From: Pelagibacterium luteolum | GTDB lineage: Bacteria; Pseudomonadota; Alphaproteobacteria; Rhizobiales; Devosiaceae | Length of the DNA stretch: 64,000 nucleotides | NCBI RefSeq assembly: GCF_900100665.1 | Contig: NZ_FNCS01000001.1 | Coordinates: 253,001-317,000, forward strand | Direction: 5' to 3' | In this document: piece after piece, positions 51,527 to 60,171 of the stretch | How positions within the stretch are numbered: the stretch's first letter is position 1 | Layout of the letters: each line of letters starts with the position of its first letter | Translations under genes and position numbers: made by a program | Notes under the pieces: generated by a model | The model's input: the letters and a program-made list of their open reading frames with translations, nothing else | Told to the model about the DNA's origin: nothing | Databases searched by the model: none

Positions 51527-53542
51527 ATGTCGCAACAGCAAAAAGTCCGCTGGGGCATTCTTGGCCCGGGTTCCATCGCCCGCGCCTTCGCCGGCGGCCT
51601 CGCCCACAGCCAATCGGGCGAGCTCGTAGCCCTCGGCGCCCGCAACCCCGACAAGCCAGACTACGCCGAGCATTTCCCCGGCGTGCGCGTGCACGATGGC
51701 TATGACGCGCTGCTCGCCGACCCCGACATCGACGCGGTCTATATCGCAACGCCCCATCCCCAGCACGCCCAATGGGCCATCAAGGGCGCCCAGGCCGGCA
51801 AGCACGTTCTCTGCGAAAAGCCCATGGGCCTTACCGCCTTTGAGGCCGACGCGATGTTTCATGCCGCGCGCAAGGCGAGGACCTTTATGGGCGAGGCCTT
51901 CATGTACCGCCTTCACCCAATGACGCAAAAGCTGATCGACCTGATCGCGTCCGGTGAAATCGGCGACGTTCGCGCCATCAAGTCGAGCTTCGGCTACGCC
52001 ATGCCACGCTTTGACCCGGACCACCGCCTCTACGCCAACCATCTCGCAGGCGGCGGCATACTTGATGTCGGCTGCTACCCGGTCTCCATGGCCCGCCTCA
52101 TCGCCGGCGCGACCCAGGGCAAGCCCTTTGTCGAACCTGAAACCGTCTCTGGCGTTGCCCATTTGGGCCAGTCGGGCGTCGACGAATGGGCGGCAGCGGT
52201 GCTCAAATTCCCCGGCGGCATCCTTGCCGAAGTCTCATGCTCCATCTCGCTGGCCCAGGACAACGTCTTGCGCATCCTGGGCACGAAGGGCCGCATCGAA
52301 ATCGCCAATTTCTGGTTCGCCACCGGCCACAAGGGCGGCACGGCGACAATCGACATCATCCGCACCGACGGAAAGCATGAACCCATCGAGGTTTCGGAAG
52401 CCGGATGGCTCTATGCTTTCGAGGCGGAAGCCGCCAGCCAGGCGATCCTCAATGGCAAGAGTGAATTCGACGCCCCGGGCATGAGCTGGGACGATACACT
52501 CGGCAACCTCCGCACCCTCGACAAATGGCGCCAAACCGCCGGCCTCGAATACGAAATCGAAAAGCCGACCCTGCGCACCAAAACGCTCACGGGTGACACC
52601 CTCGCCAAGCGCAGCGACCGCATCGCCCGCGTCGCCATTCCGGGCCTTGAAAAACCCATCTCCAAACTCGCCCTCGGCTTTGAGGATTTCCGCTCCTTCT
52701 CCAGCGCCGCCATCCTCCTCGATGCCTATTACGAAAAAGGCGGCAATGCCTTCGACACTGCCTTCATCTACGGCAACGGCATCACCGAAACCCTGTTCGG
52801 CGACTGGCAATCATCACGCGGCGTCCGCGACGATGTCGTGCTCATCGGCAAGGGCGCCCACTCGCCCCTGACCTACCCCGACGTCATCGCCAAACAGCTC
52901 GACATCAGCCTTTCCAAACTCAAGACCGACCATGTCGACGTTTATTTCATGCATCGCGACAACACCGACGTGCCCGTCGACGAATTCGTCGACGCTATGG
53001 ACGCAGAGGTCAGTAAGGGCCGCATCCGTGGCCCGTTCGGCGGCTCGAACTGGACCCGCGAGCGCTTCGACGAGGCCGTCGCCTACGCCAGACGCGCCGG
53101 CAAGACCGCCCCATCGGCGCTCTCGAACAATTTCTCGCTCGCAGAGATGCAAAAGCCCCTCTGGCCCGGCTGCGTCGCCTCATCTGACGATCAATGGCGC
53201 GACTGGCTCACCGACCGCCAGGTCACCAATTTCGCATGGTCGAGCCAGGGCCGGGGCTTTTTCACCGACCGGGCCGGACGCGGCAGGCGCGACAACGAAG
53301 AACTGGTCGAGACGTGGTACACCGACGCCAATTTCGCCCGCCGCGACCGCGCGATCGAACTTGCGCAAAAGCTTGGCAAAAAACCCATCCACGTGGCGCT
53401 GGCCTATTGCCTCAACCAGCCCTTCCCCTTGATCCCGCTGATCGGCCCGCGCACGCTTGCTGAGCTTGACGACAGTCTAGAGGCGCTCGACATCACATTG
53501 ACTGAGGACGATATCCTCTGGTTACGCGACGGAAAGCGCTAG
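51527..53542 (+). CDS. Gfo/Idh/MocA oxidoreductase fused to an aldo/keto reductase
   Basis: 671 residues, about twice a single enzyme. Residues 1-340 are a Gfo/Idh/MocA dehydrogenase: Rossmann GILGPGSIARAFA, catalytic Lys in CEKPMG (K98) and GGGILDVGCYPVSMA. After a linker (about 345-375), residues 376-671 are an aldo/keto reductase barrel with a full tetrad: D410 and Y415 in FDTAFIYGNG, K442 in LIGKG, H476 in FMHRDN. The two halves lack any frame break, so it is a true fusion. In this operon it probably oxidises and reduces a galactoside or keto-sugar in tandem, possibly helping MelA; the substrate is not known. Confidence 0.92.
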   Translation: MSQQQKVRWGILGPGSIARAFAGGLAHSQSGELVALGARNPDKPDYAEHFPGVRVHDGYDALLADPDIDAVYIATPHPQHAQWAIKGAQAGKHVLCEKPMGLTAFEADAMFHAARKARTFMGEAFMYRLHPMTQKLIDLIASGEIGDVRAIKSSFGYAMPRFDPDHRLYANHLAGGGILDVGCYPVSMARLIAGATQGKPFVEPETVSGVAHLGQSGVDEWAAAVLKFPGGILAEVSCSISLAQDNVLRILGTKGRIEIANFWFATGHKGGTATIDIIRTDGKHEPIEVSEAGWLYAFEAEAASQAILNGKSEFDAPGMSWDDTLGNLRTLDKWRQTAGLEYEIEKPTLRTKTLTGDTLAKRSDRIARVAIPGLEKPISKLALGFEDFRSFSSAAILLDAYYEKGGNAFDTAFIYGNGITETLFGDWQSSRGVRDDVVLIGKGAHSPLTYPDVIAKQLDISLSKLKTDHVDVYFMHRDNTDVPVDEFVDAMDAEVSKGRIRGPFGGSNWTRERFDEAVAYARRAGKTAPSALSNNFSLAEMQKPLWPGCVASSDDQWRDWLTDRQVTNFAWSSQGRGFFTDRAGRGRRDNEELVETWYTDANFARRDRAIELAQKLGKKPIHVALAYCLNQPFPLIPLIGPRTLAELDDSLEALDITLTEDDILWLRDGKR

Positions 53543-53544
53543 GC

Positions 53545-54894
53545 ATGGCCTCTCCCAAAATCGCCTTCATCGGGGCCGGCTCCACGGTCTTTATGAAAAA
53601 CATCATCGGCGACATCCTGCACCGCCCGGCGCTCAAGGGCGCGCGCATCGCGCTGATGGATATCGATCCCCACCGTCTCGCCGATAGCGAGATGGTGGTC
53701 GGCAAGCTCATCAAGTCGCTTGATGCTCGCGCCGAAATCACCACCCACACCGACCAGCGCGCCGCGCTGGCCGGCGCCGATTTCATCGTCGTCGCCTTCC
53801 AGGTCGGTGGCTACGAGCCCTCGACAGTCATCGATTTCGAAGTGCCAAAACGCTTCGGCCTGCGCCAGACCATCGCCGATACGCTCGGGGTGGGCGGCAT
53901 CATGCGCGGCCTGCGCACGGTACCGCATCTCTGGAAAATCTGCGCCGACATGCAGGATCTCTGCCCGGACGCCATCCTGCTCCAATACGTCAACCCCATG
54001 GCCATCAACACCTGGGCTATCACCGAGAAATTTCCCGCCATCCGCCTGGTCGGCCTTTGCCATTCGGTGCAGGGCACGGCCTTCGAACTCGCCCGCGACC
54101 TCGACATCCCCTATGCCTCCCTGCGCTACAAGGCCGCCGGCATCAACCACATGGCCTTCTATCTCCATTTCGAGCAGCGCCAGCCCGACGGGTCGCACAA
54201 AAATCTCTACCCCGACCTCCTCGCCGGTTACCGCGCCGGAAATATCCCCAAACCCAGCCATTGGAACCCGCGCTGCCCCAATAAGGTGCGCTACGACATG
54301 ATGACGAGGCTGGGCTATTTCGTCACCGAAAGCTCCGAACACTTTGCCGAATACGTGCCCTGGTTCATCAAATCGGGCCGCGAGGATCTGATCGAAAAAT
54401 ACGGCATCCCCCTCGACGAATACCCAAAGCGTTGCGTCGAACAGATCGAACGCTGGACCGAACAGGCCGAGCACTATCGCAAGGCCGAGACCATCGAGGT
54501 CGAGGAAAGCCACGAATACGCGTCTTCCATCGTCAACGCCGTCTGGACAGGCGAACCCGCCGTCATATACGGCAATGTCCGCAACAACGGCGCCATCACC
54601 TCACTGCCCGACGCCTGCGCCGTCGAAGTCCCGTGCCTCGTGGACGCCAACGGCATCCAGCCCACCCATATCGGCGAACTGCCCCCGCAACTGACGGCCT
54701 TGATGCGCACCAACATCAACGTGCAGGAACTGACCGTCCATGCGCTGATCACGGAGAACCGCGAGCATATCTATCATGCCGCCATGATGGACCCTCACAC
54801 AGCCACAGAGCTCGATCTCGACCAGATCTGGTCACTGGTCGATGATCTCATCGCAGCTCACGGCGACATGCTCCCCAACTGGGTGAGGGCCTGA
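53545..54894 (+). CDS. melA: GH4 alpha-galactosidase (MelA type)
   Basis: 449-residue NAD- and metal-dependent glycosidase of family GH4, which cleaves by oxidation-elimination. NAD motif IAFIGAGSTVF at the N-terminus, metal-binding Cys172-His173 in LCHSVQG, and NPMAINTWA plus GINHMAF typical of the alpha-galactosidase/alpha-glucosidase branch. Begins 2 bases after the fusion gene, so it is tightly coupled. The MelA assignment within GH4 rests on the CHSVQG motif and the context; alpha-glucosidase or galacturonidase activity remains possible. Confidence 0.85.
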   Translation: MASPKIAFIGAGSTVFMKNIIGDILHRPALKGARIALMDIDPHRLADSEMVVGKLIKSLDARAEITTHTDQRAALAGADFIVVAFQVGGYEPSTVIDFEVPKRFGLRQTIADTLGVGGIMRGLRTVPHLWKICADMQDLCPDAILLQYVNPMAINTWAITEKFPAIRLVGLCHSVQGTAFELARDLDIPYASLRYKAAGINHMAFYLHFEQRQPDGSHKNLYPDLLAGYRAGNIPKPSHWNPRCPNKVRYDMMTRLGYFVTESSEHFAEYVPWFIKSGREDLIEKYGIPLDEYPKRCVEQIERWTEQAEHYRKAETIEVEESHEYASSIVNAVWTGEPAVIYGNVRNNGAITSLPDACAVEVPCLVDANGIQPTHIGELPPQLTALMRTNINVQELTVHALITENREHIYHAAMMDPHTATELDLDQIWSLVDDLIAAHGDMLPNWVRA

Positions 54895-54898
54895 TTAG

Positions 54899-56002
54899 CT
54901 ATTTTCCGGTCTTAAACAGATTGGAAAACTGCCGCGGCTGCGAACGCCAATATTGCGGAGGCGCCGTCACCTGCGCCCCCAGCGCCGCCGCGGCATGCCA
55001 AGGCCAACGCGGATCGTAGAGCGCAGCGCGCGCAATCGCGATCATATCGGCATCGCCCGTGGAAACGATCGCCTCGGCCTGTTCCGGTTGGGTGATCAGT
55101 CCCACAGCCACCACCGGCATGGAGACGGCTTCCTTTACCTGTCTTGCCAACGGCACCTGATAATTGGGCCCGACAGGAATGGCCTGCTTGGGATGATTGC
55201 CCCCGCTCGAGACGTGGATCGCCGCGCACCCGCGTGCTTCGAGCGCCTTGGCAAACTGCGCGGTCTGTTCGCCATCCCAGCCGCCCTCGACCCAATCGCT
55301 CCCCGAAACCCGAACCGTCACCGGCCGCTCGGCGGGAAAATTGGCTCGTACAATATCAAAGATTTCCAGCGGAAACCGCATGCGGTTTTCAAGCGATCCG
55401 CCATACTGGTCGGTGCGCTTATTGGAAATCGGAGACAGAAATTCATGCAGCAGATACCCGTGCGCCGCATGGATCTGGATCAGGTCGATCCCCAGCCGCC
55501 CGGCCCGCTGCGCCGCCGCGCCAAACGCCTTGCGCAGCCGCTCCAGCCCCGCATCGTCCAGCGCAACAGGCGCAACATGCCCCTCGGTATAGGCGACATT
55601 CGACGGCGCCTCGGTCTGCCAACCATTGTCGGTATCGGGCGCAATCTGGGCGCCGCCGAACCACGGCAGATCACTGCTCGCTTTGCGGCCGGCATGGGCG
55701 AGTTGAATGGCGATCGGCATCTTCGACCATTTGCGAATCCCCTCGAGCACCCGCCCCATCGCCACCTCGGTCGCGTCGTCGTAAAGCCCGACGTCGCCAT
55801 AGGTAATGCGCCCCTCGGGCACTACGGCGGTCGCCTCAATGGTCAAGATGCCCGCGCCTGACATGGCCAGATGCCCGAGATGGATCAGATGCCACTCGTT
55901 CATCTGCCCATCATTCGCCGAGTACATGCACATCGGCGCAATCACGATGCTGTTGTCCAGCGTGAGGCCACCAATAGAAATGGAATCGAACAGTTTTGGC
56001 AT
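54899..56002 (-). CDS. Old Yellow Enzyme family ene-reductase (YqjM/NamA-like)
   Basis: 367-residue FMN-dependent NAD(P)H oxidoreductase that reduces activated C=C bonds. The YqjM subgroup marks are present: C25 in APMCMYS near the flavin, H178 and H181 in IHAAHGYLLHEFLSP, and a C-terminal GDADMIAIARAAL phosphate-binding loop. Convergent with melA (4 bases apart) and probably co-transcribed with the GntR gene, 71 bases upstream. Its physiological substrate is not evident. Confidence 0.93.
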   Translation of the reverse strand: MPKLFDSISIGGLTLDNSIVIAPMCMYSANDGQMNEWHLIHLGHLAMSGAGILTIEATAVVPEGRITYGDVGLYDDATEVAMGRVLEGIRKWSKMPIAIQLAHAGRKASSDLPWFGGAQIAPDTDNGWQTEAPSNVAYTEGHVAPVALDDAGLERLRKAFGAAAQRAGRLGIDLIQIHAAHGYLLHEFLSPISNKRTDQYGGSLENRMRFPLEIFDIVRANFPAERPVTVRVSGSDWVEGGWDGEQTAQFAKALEARGCAAIHVSSGGNHPKQAIPVGPNYQVPLARQVKEAVSMPVVAVGLITQPEQAEAIVSTGDADMIAIARAALYDPRWPWHAAAALGAQVTAPPQYWRSQPRQFSNLFKTGK

Positions 56003-56073
56003 AAAAGGCTCCGGGATAAAGACAGGGAGCCAATCTAGGTACTGCGGGACAGAACGTTAACCCCGGCCGGCGG

Positions 56074-56751
56074 CTATTTGTGGTGCTCGCGCAAATAGCT
56101 CACCAGCGTCTTGCTGGCGGTGTCGATATGGTTGCGCGTCAAGTCCGCCGCCAGTTTGGGCTTGCGCGCCTTGCACGCATCGAGGATCGCCTGATGCTCT
56201 TGCACGGCGTACCGCATTCCCTGCGTGAGATAGAGCACTAGCCGCACATAGCGCTCGACCAGGTCATTGGTCTTGTCGATCATCGACAGGAAGAATGCCT
56301 TATCGGAATCCCTATAGAGCGAGTTGTGAAAATCGCGGTTGAGGTCGCCCCAGCGGATCGGGTCGGTCTCGGCGGCAAACGCGTCGCAGAACTGCTGCGC
56401 CGTTTCCAGCGATTCATCACTCATCAGCGGCACCGCCATCTCGATCACCGTCGGCTCGACCAGCGCCCGGAACTGAAATATCTCGGTGATCTGGTCGTAG
56501 GATAGCGACGCTACTACGACGCCCTTGTACCGCTCAGACACCACAAGCCCCTGCGCCTCGAGTCTCTGCATAGCCTCGCGAACCGGAATGCGCGACACGT
56601 TGAACATCTGCGCAATGGTATCTTGGCGTAGCGGCTCGCCCTCTTCAATCTCCCCGCGGATGATCGCATCGCGCATCGCATCATAGATCACATCGGCCGA
56701 AGACGCCTGCTTGCCAAGATCAAATGCCTTTACTTTCAAAGCTGTAGCCAA
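56074..56751 (-). CDS. GntR-family (FCD) regulator, probable hydroxyproline repressor
   Basis: 225 residues. N-terminal winged helix (about 15-80, with LRQDTIAQMFNVSRIPVREAMQRLE) and a C-terminal FCD ligand domain with metal-type residues D-x-x-x-H (DLNRDFHNSLY). It is divergent from the hydroxyproline operon (57-62 kb) and is likely its repressor, comparable in position to HypR of Sinorhizobium. It is also upstream of the OYE gene on the same strand. Confidence 0.88.
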   Translation of the reverse strand: MATALKVKAFDLGKQASSADVIYDAMRDAIIRGEIEEGEPLRQDTIAQMFNVSRIPVREAMQRLEAQGLVVSERYKGVVVASLSYDQITEIFQFRALVEPTVIEMAVPLMSDESLETAQQFCDAFAAETDPIRWGDLNRDFHNSLYRDSDKAFFLSMIDKTNDLVERYVRLVLYLTQGMRYAVQEHQAILDACKARKPKLAADLTRNHIDTASKTLVSYLREHHK

Positions 56752-56843
56752 TTCAGCCTCTCTGCAAAATCCCCGCCCAACTGTTCCATCGCATCATTGG
56801 GGCCTCAATGCGTCGGCGGTCGAGCTTTACCCAAATTAGTATA

Positions 56844-56868
56844 TTGTAGATTGGATCCGATTATGCAA
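56844..56868. promoter_or_regulatory. Candidate GntR operator in the divergent region
   Basis: Imperfect inverted repeat TTGTAG-N13-ATGCAA centred on the palindrome GGATCC, in the 244-bp gap between the GntR gene and the hydroxyproline operon, 128 bases before the latter's start. The arms pair at five of six positions. A TATATTG element overlaps its left side and may be a -10 region. The rest of the gap holds only the ribosome binding site before 56996. Confidence 0.3.
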
Positions 56869-56995
56869 ACGTAATGTTAAGCCGGCTCCGCAGTGGTCGG
56901 CAGAGGGAATATGATGCAAGGGGAATTCGGCTTGCGGCACTGTCCGGGGTCTATCTCTCCGTGCACTCAACTGCTCAAAGAGAGAGGGACCATCC

Positions 56996-57817
56996 ATGAA
57001 ATTTCCTGCCTTGATCGCAGCAGCATCGGTAACGCTCAGCCTTGCCGCCGCCACTCCGGCCGTCGCCGACAAGCTCGATGACATCATCGCCTCGGGCGTC
57101 CTGCGCTGCGCCGTCACGCTCGACTTCCCGCCCATGGGCTCGCGCGATGACAATAACGAACCCGTCGGCTTTGACGTCGACACCTGCAACGATCTCGCCG
57201 CCGCGCTTGGCGTCACCGCTGAGATCGTCGAAACCCCGTTCCCCGATCGCATCCCGGCCCTGATCTCGGGCCGCGCTGATGTGGGCGTCGCGTCCACCTC
57301 TGATACGCTCGAACGCGCCAAGACCATCGGATTCTCCATCCCCTACTTCGCCTTTAACAACGTCGTCCTGACCCGCGAAGACACCGGCATCGAAAGCTAT
57401 GAAGACCTTGCAGGCATGAACCTCGGTTCTGTCGCTGGTGTCTTTGAAGCCATCGCGCTCGAAGAAGACTTCAACGAATGGGATGCCGGCGGCTCGTTCC
57501 GGACCTTCCAGAGCCAGGCCGACGTCTTTCTCGCGCTTCAGCAGGGCCAGATCGACGCCACCGTCGTTACTGGCACCGTAGCTGCGGCAACCATCAACGA
57601 AGGCAATTTCCAAGGCTTCACCATCGCTGGCGAAGCGCCCTACCTCGTCGATTACGTTGGCCTGATCGCCCTACGCCAGGAATACGGCCTGCTGAACTAC
57701 CTCAACCTCTTCGTCCACCAGCAGATCCGCACTGGTCGCTATGAAGAGCTGTTCGAGACCTGGGTCGGCGGCGGTGCCGAAGCGCCGGACCTCTCGGTCC
57801 CTGGCGTATACTACTAA
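56996..57817 (+). CDS. Amino-acid-type ABC substrate-binding protein (likely hydroxyproline)
   Basis: 273-residue periplasmic family-3 solute-binding protein, start at 56996 with GAGAGAGGGACC upstream. Signal peptide ends PAVAD. Typical features: GVLRCAVTLDFPPMG, GFDVDTCNDLAAALG (ligand-binding Asp), GRADVGVASTSDT. The context with 4-hydroxyproline 2-epimerase and D-amino-acid dehydrogenase makes hydroxyproline the expected ligand; comparable to HypM of S. meliloti by position only. Confidence 0.9.
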   Translation: MKFPALIAAASVTLSLAAATPAVADKLDDIIASGVLRCAVTLDFPPMGSRDDNNEPVGFDVDTCNDLAAALGVTAEIVETPFPDRIPALISGRADVGVASTSDTLERAKTIGFSIPYFAFNNVVLTREDTGIESYEDLAGMNLGSVAGVFEAIALEEDFNEWDAGGSFRTFQSQADVFLALQQGQIDATVVTGTVAAATINEGNFQGFTIAGEAPYLVDYVGLIALRQEYGLLNYLNLFVHQQIRTGRYEELFETWVGGGAEAPDLSVPGVYY

Positions 57818-57836
57818 GCTAGTCCCCGGATCGCGA

Positions 57837-57860
57837 GCGCCCTGACCAAACTCAGGGTGC
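57837..57860 (+). terminator. Intercistronic hairpin after the binding-protein gene
   Basis: A 9-bp stem, GCGCCCTGA and TCAGGGTGC (one G-U pair), with the 6-nt loop CCAAAC and no T run after it. It lies between binding protein and permease, the same place as the two hairpins in the sugar operons, and probably raises the binding-protein to permease ratio. Confidence 0.55.
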
Positions 57861-57921
57861 CCGCCTCCTGCTTTCCCGGCCAGCCTAGTGCCGGCATGCG
57901 AGAAACCCGGGAAGACCTCTG

Positions 57922-58647
57922 ATGCTCAACATCAACTACACGTTCCACTGGAACCAGGCTTTCCAAGCGCTGCCGCAGATGATCGACGGGGCGCTAATTA
58001 CGCTCCAGATCGCCGTGCTATCGATGATCATCGGCATCGCCATTGGCGTGCCGCTGGCGCTGGCCAAGCAATCGTCCATCGCGCCTTTGCGCTGGTTTGC
58101 CAATGTCTGGATCGAAGTCGCCCGCAACACGCCGGCGCTGTTTCAGGTCTATATGATCTATTTCGGCATCCCAGCCGTGCTCCAGCTCGTAGCGGGGCTG
58201 TTCGGCATCGATTTCCGTGCCCTGGGCATCAATATCTTCTATCTCGATTCTTATTGGGCCGTTCTCGTCGGCATCGCCTTCAATAATGCAGGCTATCTCG
58301 CCGAGACATTCCGCGGCGGTCTGCGCGCCGTGCCGGCCACCCAGACGCGCGCCGCCCGCTCGCTCGGCTTTGGCGCCTTTGACGCGTTCCGGCTGATCGT
58401 GTTGCCCCAGATGTTCCGTGCTGTCTTCCACCCCATGACCAACCAAATGGTTTGGGCAATTCTGATGACCTCGGTGGGCATTTTCGTTGGACTTAACATC
58501 GATCTGACCGGCGTCACTCAGGAGCTCAACGCCCGCACCTTCAGGACTTTTGAGTTTTTTGCGCTCGCCGCCGCAATTTATTACGTCATCGCCAAGATCG
58601 TGACCGGCGGCGCGAGGCTCATCGCCTGGCGACTGTTCAGGTATTAG
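57922..58647 (+). CDS. Amino-acid ABC transporter permease
   Basis: 241-residue HisM/GlnP-type permease with five membrane spans. The N-terminal span region FQALPQMIDGALITLQIAVLSMIIGIAIG and the loop AETFRGGLRAVPATQTRAARSLG (about 132-154, docking site) are typical. 14 bases before the second permease gene. Confidence 0.93.
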   Translation: MLNINYTFHWNQAFQALPQMIDGALITLQIAVLSMIIGIAIGVPLALAKQSSIAPLRWFANVWIEVARNTPALFQVYMIYFGIPAVLQLVAGLFGIDFRALGINIFYLDSYWAVLVGIAFNNAGYLAETFRGGLRAVPATQTRAARSLGFGAFDAFRLIVLPQMFRAVFHPMTNQMVWAILMTSVGIFVGLNIDLTGVTQELNARTFRTFEFFALAAAIYYVIAKIVTGGARLIAWRLFRY

Positions 58648-58661
58648 GGGAGGACAAGACA

Positions 58662-59318
58662 ATGCTTGGAACCTCCGTTACCTGGGGCGACATCACATTC
58701 ATGATGACCGGTGCGGGCCTGACCCTGGCCATCACCTTCTGGGCTATGCTCGGCGGCACGTTGCTGGGCATCGTCTTCGGGCTGATCCGGTCCCACTCGC
58801 CATGGTATGTGAACTATCCCATGGGCGCCGTTCTCGATGTTTTGCGCTCAGTACCGCTGCTCATCCAGTTCATCCTCTTCAACTCCTTTCAGTCGATCGC
58901 CGGCTGGGGCATGAACCCGTTCGTTGTGGGCTGCGTCGTTCTCGCCGCCTACACCTCGGCCTTCTGCACCGAAATCGTGCGCGGCGGCATCCAAGCGGTG
59001 CCCGTCACAACGCGCCGCGCAGCTCGCTCGCTCGGCATGAACTGGGCCCAGGACATGGCCTATATCGTTCTCCCGCTCGGCACCCGTGTCATGCTCCCCT
59101 CATGGATCGGGCTGACCTTGGGCGTCATGAAGGACACTGCGCTCGTTTACGCCATCGGCGTCATCGAGCTGCTGCGCTCCTCGCAAATCATCATCACCCG
59201 CAAGCCCCACGAAGCATTGCTCATCCTGGCCATTGCGGGTCTGATCTACTTCATCGTGAGCTTCCCGGTCTCCCGCCTCGGCGCTCACCTGGAAAAGAAA
59301 TGGCGCGAAAATGATTGA
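58662..59318 (+). CDS. Amino-acid ABC transporter permease
   Basis: 218 residues, second membrane subunit (HisQ type): MMTGAGLTLAITFWAMLGGTLLGIVFG and CTEIVRGGIQAVPVTTRRAARSLG (about 105-128). Its last 8 bases overlap the ATPase gene start. Confidence 0.93.
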   Translation: MLGTSVTWGDITFMMTGAGLTLAITFWAMLGGTLLGIVFGLIRSHSPWYVNYPMGAVLDVLRSVPLLIQFILFNSFQSIAGWGMNPFVVGCVVLAAYTSAFCTEIVRGGIQAVPVTTRRAARSLGMNWAQDMAYIVLPLGTRVMLPSWIGLTLGVMKDTALVYAIGVIELLRSSQIIITRKPHEALLILAIAGLIYFIVSFPVSRLGAHLEKKWREND

Positions 59319-60033
59319 AATCGACAACGTCAGAAAATCCTTCGACAGCTTCGAGGTCCTCAAGGGCGTCTCGATGGCCGTCGAAAAGGGCGAAGTGGTC
59401 TCGGTAATCGGCGGTTCAGGCTCGGGCAAATCAACGATGCTCATGTGCATCAACGGCCTCGAACCCATTAACGCCGGCAAGATCACCGTCGATGGCACCG
59501 AGGTGCACGCCAAGGGCACCGACCTCAACAAGCTGCGCCGCAACATCGGCATCGTCTTCCAGCAGTGGAACGCCTTCCCACATTTGACGGTGCTCGAAAA
59601 CACCACTCTCGCCCTGCGCAAGGTGCTGGGGAAGTCGAAGGCCGAAGCCGACGAGATCGCCAAGAAGCAGCTCAACCATGTGGGGCTGGGCGACAAGCTC
59701 AAGGTCTATCCCGGCAAGCTCTCGGGCGGCCAGCAGCAGCGCATGGCGATCGCCCGGGCGCTCGCCATGGAGCCCAAATACATGCTGTTCGACGAAGTGA
59801 CCTCCGCGCTCGATCCTCAGCTTGTGGGCGAAGTGCTCGATACGATGCGGCTTCTGGCCAAAGAAGGAATGACGATGATCGTGGTCACCCACGAAATGGG
59901 TTTCGCCCGCGAAGTCTCCAACCGCGTCGCGTTTTTCAAGGACGGTCTGATCCATGAGATCGGTTCGCCCAGCCAGCTCTTCGAATCCCCCGAACGTCCC
60001 GAAACCGCGGCGTTTCTCCAGTCCGTTCTCTAG
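59311..60033 (+). CDS. Amino-acid ABC transporter ATP-binding protein (GlnQ/HisP type)
   Basis: 240 residues with Walker [11 protein letters not shown]-loop [12 protein letters not shown], signature [17 protein letters not shown], Walker [12 protein letters not shown] and switch His in VVTHEMGF. Completes the four-part hydroxyproline-type importer. Confidence 0.96.
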   Translation: MIEIDNVRKSFDSFEVLKGVSMAVEKGEVVSVIGGSGSGKSTMLMCINGLEPINAGKITVDGTEVHAKGTDLNKLRRNIGIVFQQWNAFPHLTVLENTTLALRKVLGKSKAEADEIAKKQLNHVGLGDKLKVYPGKLSGGQQQRMAIARALAMEPKYMLFDEVTSALDPQLVGEVLDTMRLLAKEGMTMIVVTHEMGFAREVSNRVAFFKDGLIHEIGSPSQLFESPERPETAAFLQSVL

Positions 60034-60120
60034 TGAGCCGAGCATGCTTTGTATGACGATCACATTCATCAAAATTATGTGCTGCAACCGCCGCGATCGC
60101 GCCGCCTGATTATTGCCTCA

Positions 60121-60143
60121 GGGCAGGGACATCGTCCCCGCCC
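60121..60143 (+). terminator. Hairpin between transporter and catabolic genes
   Basis: Ten-base arms GGGCAGGGAC and GTCCCCGCCC pair with one mismatch around the 3-nt loop ATC, in the 138-bp gap between the ATPase gene and the dehydrogenase gene. No T run follows, so it may attenuate rather than stop transcription, or be an mRNA processing or stabilising site. Confidence 0.4.
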
Positions 60144-60171
60144 CTTCCATTGACTTCGGAGTCACGCTCAA

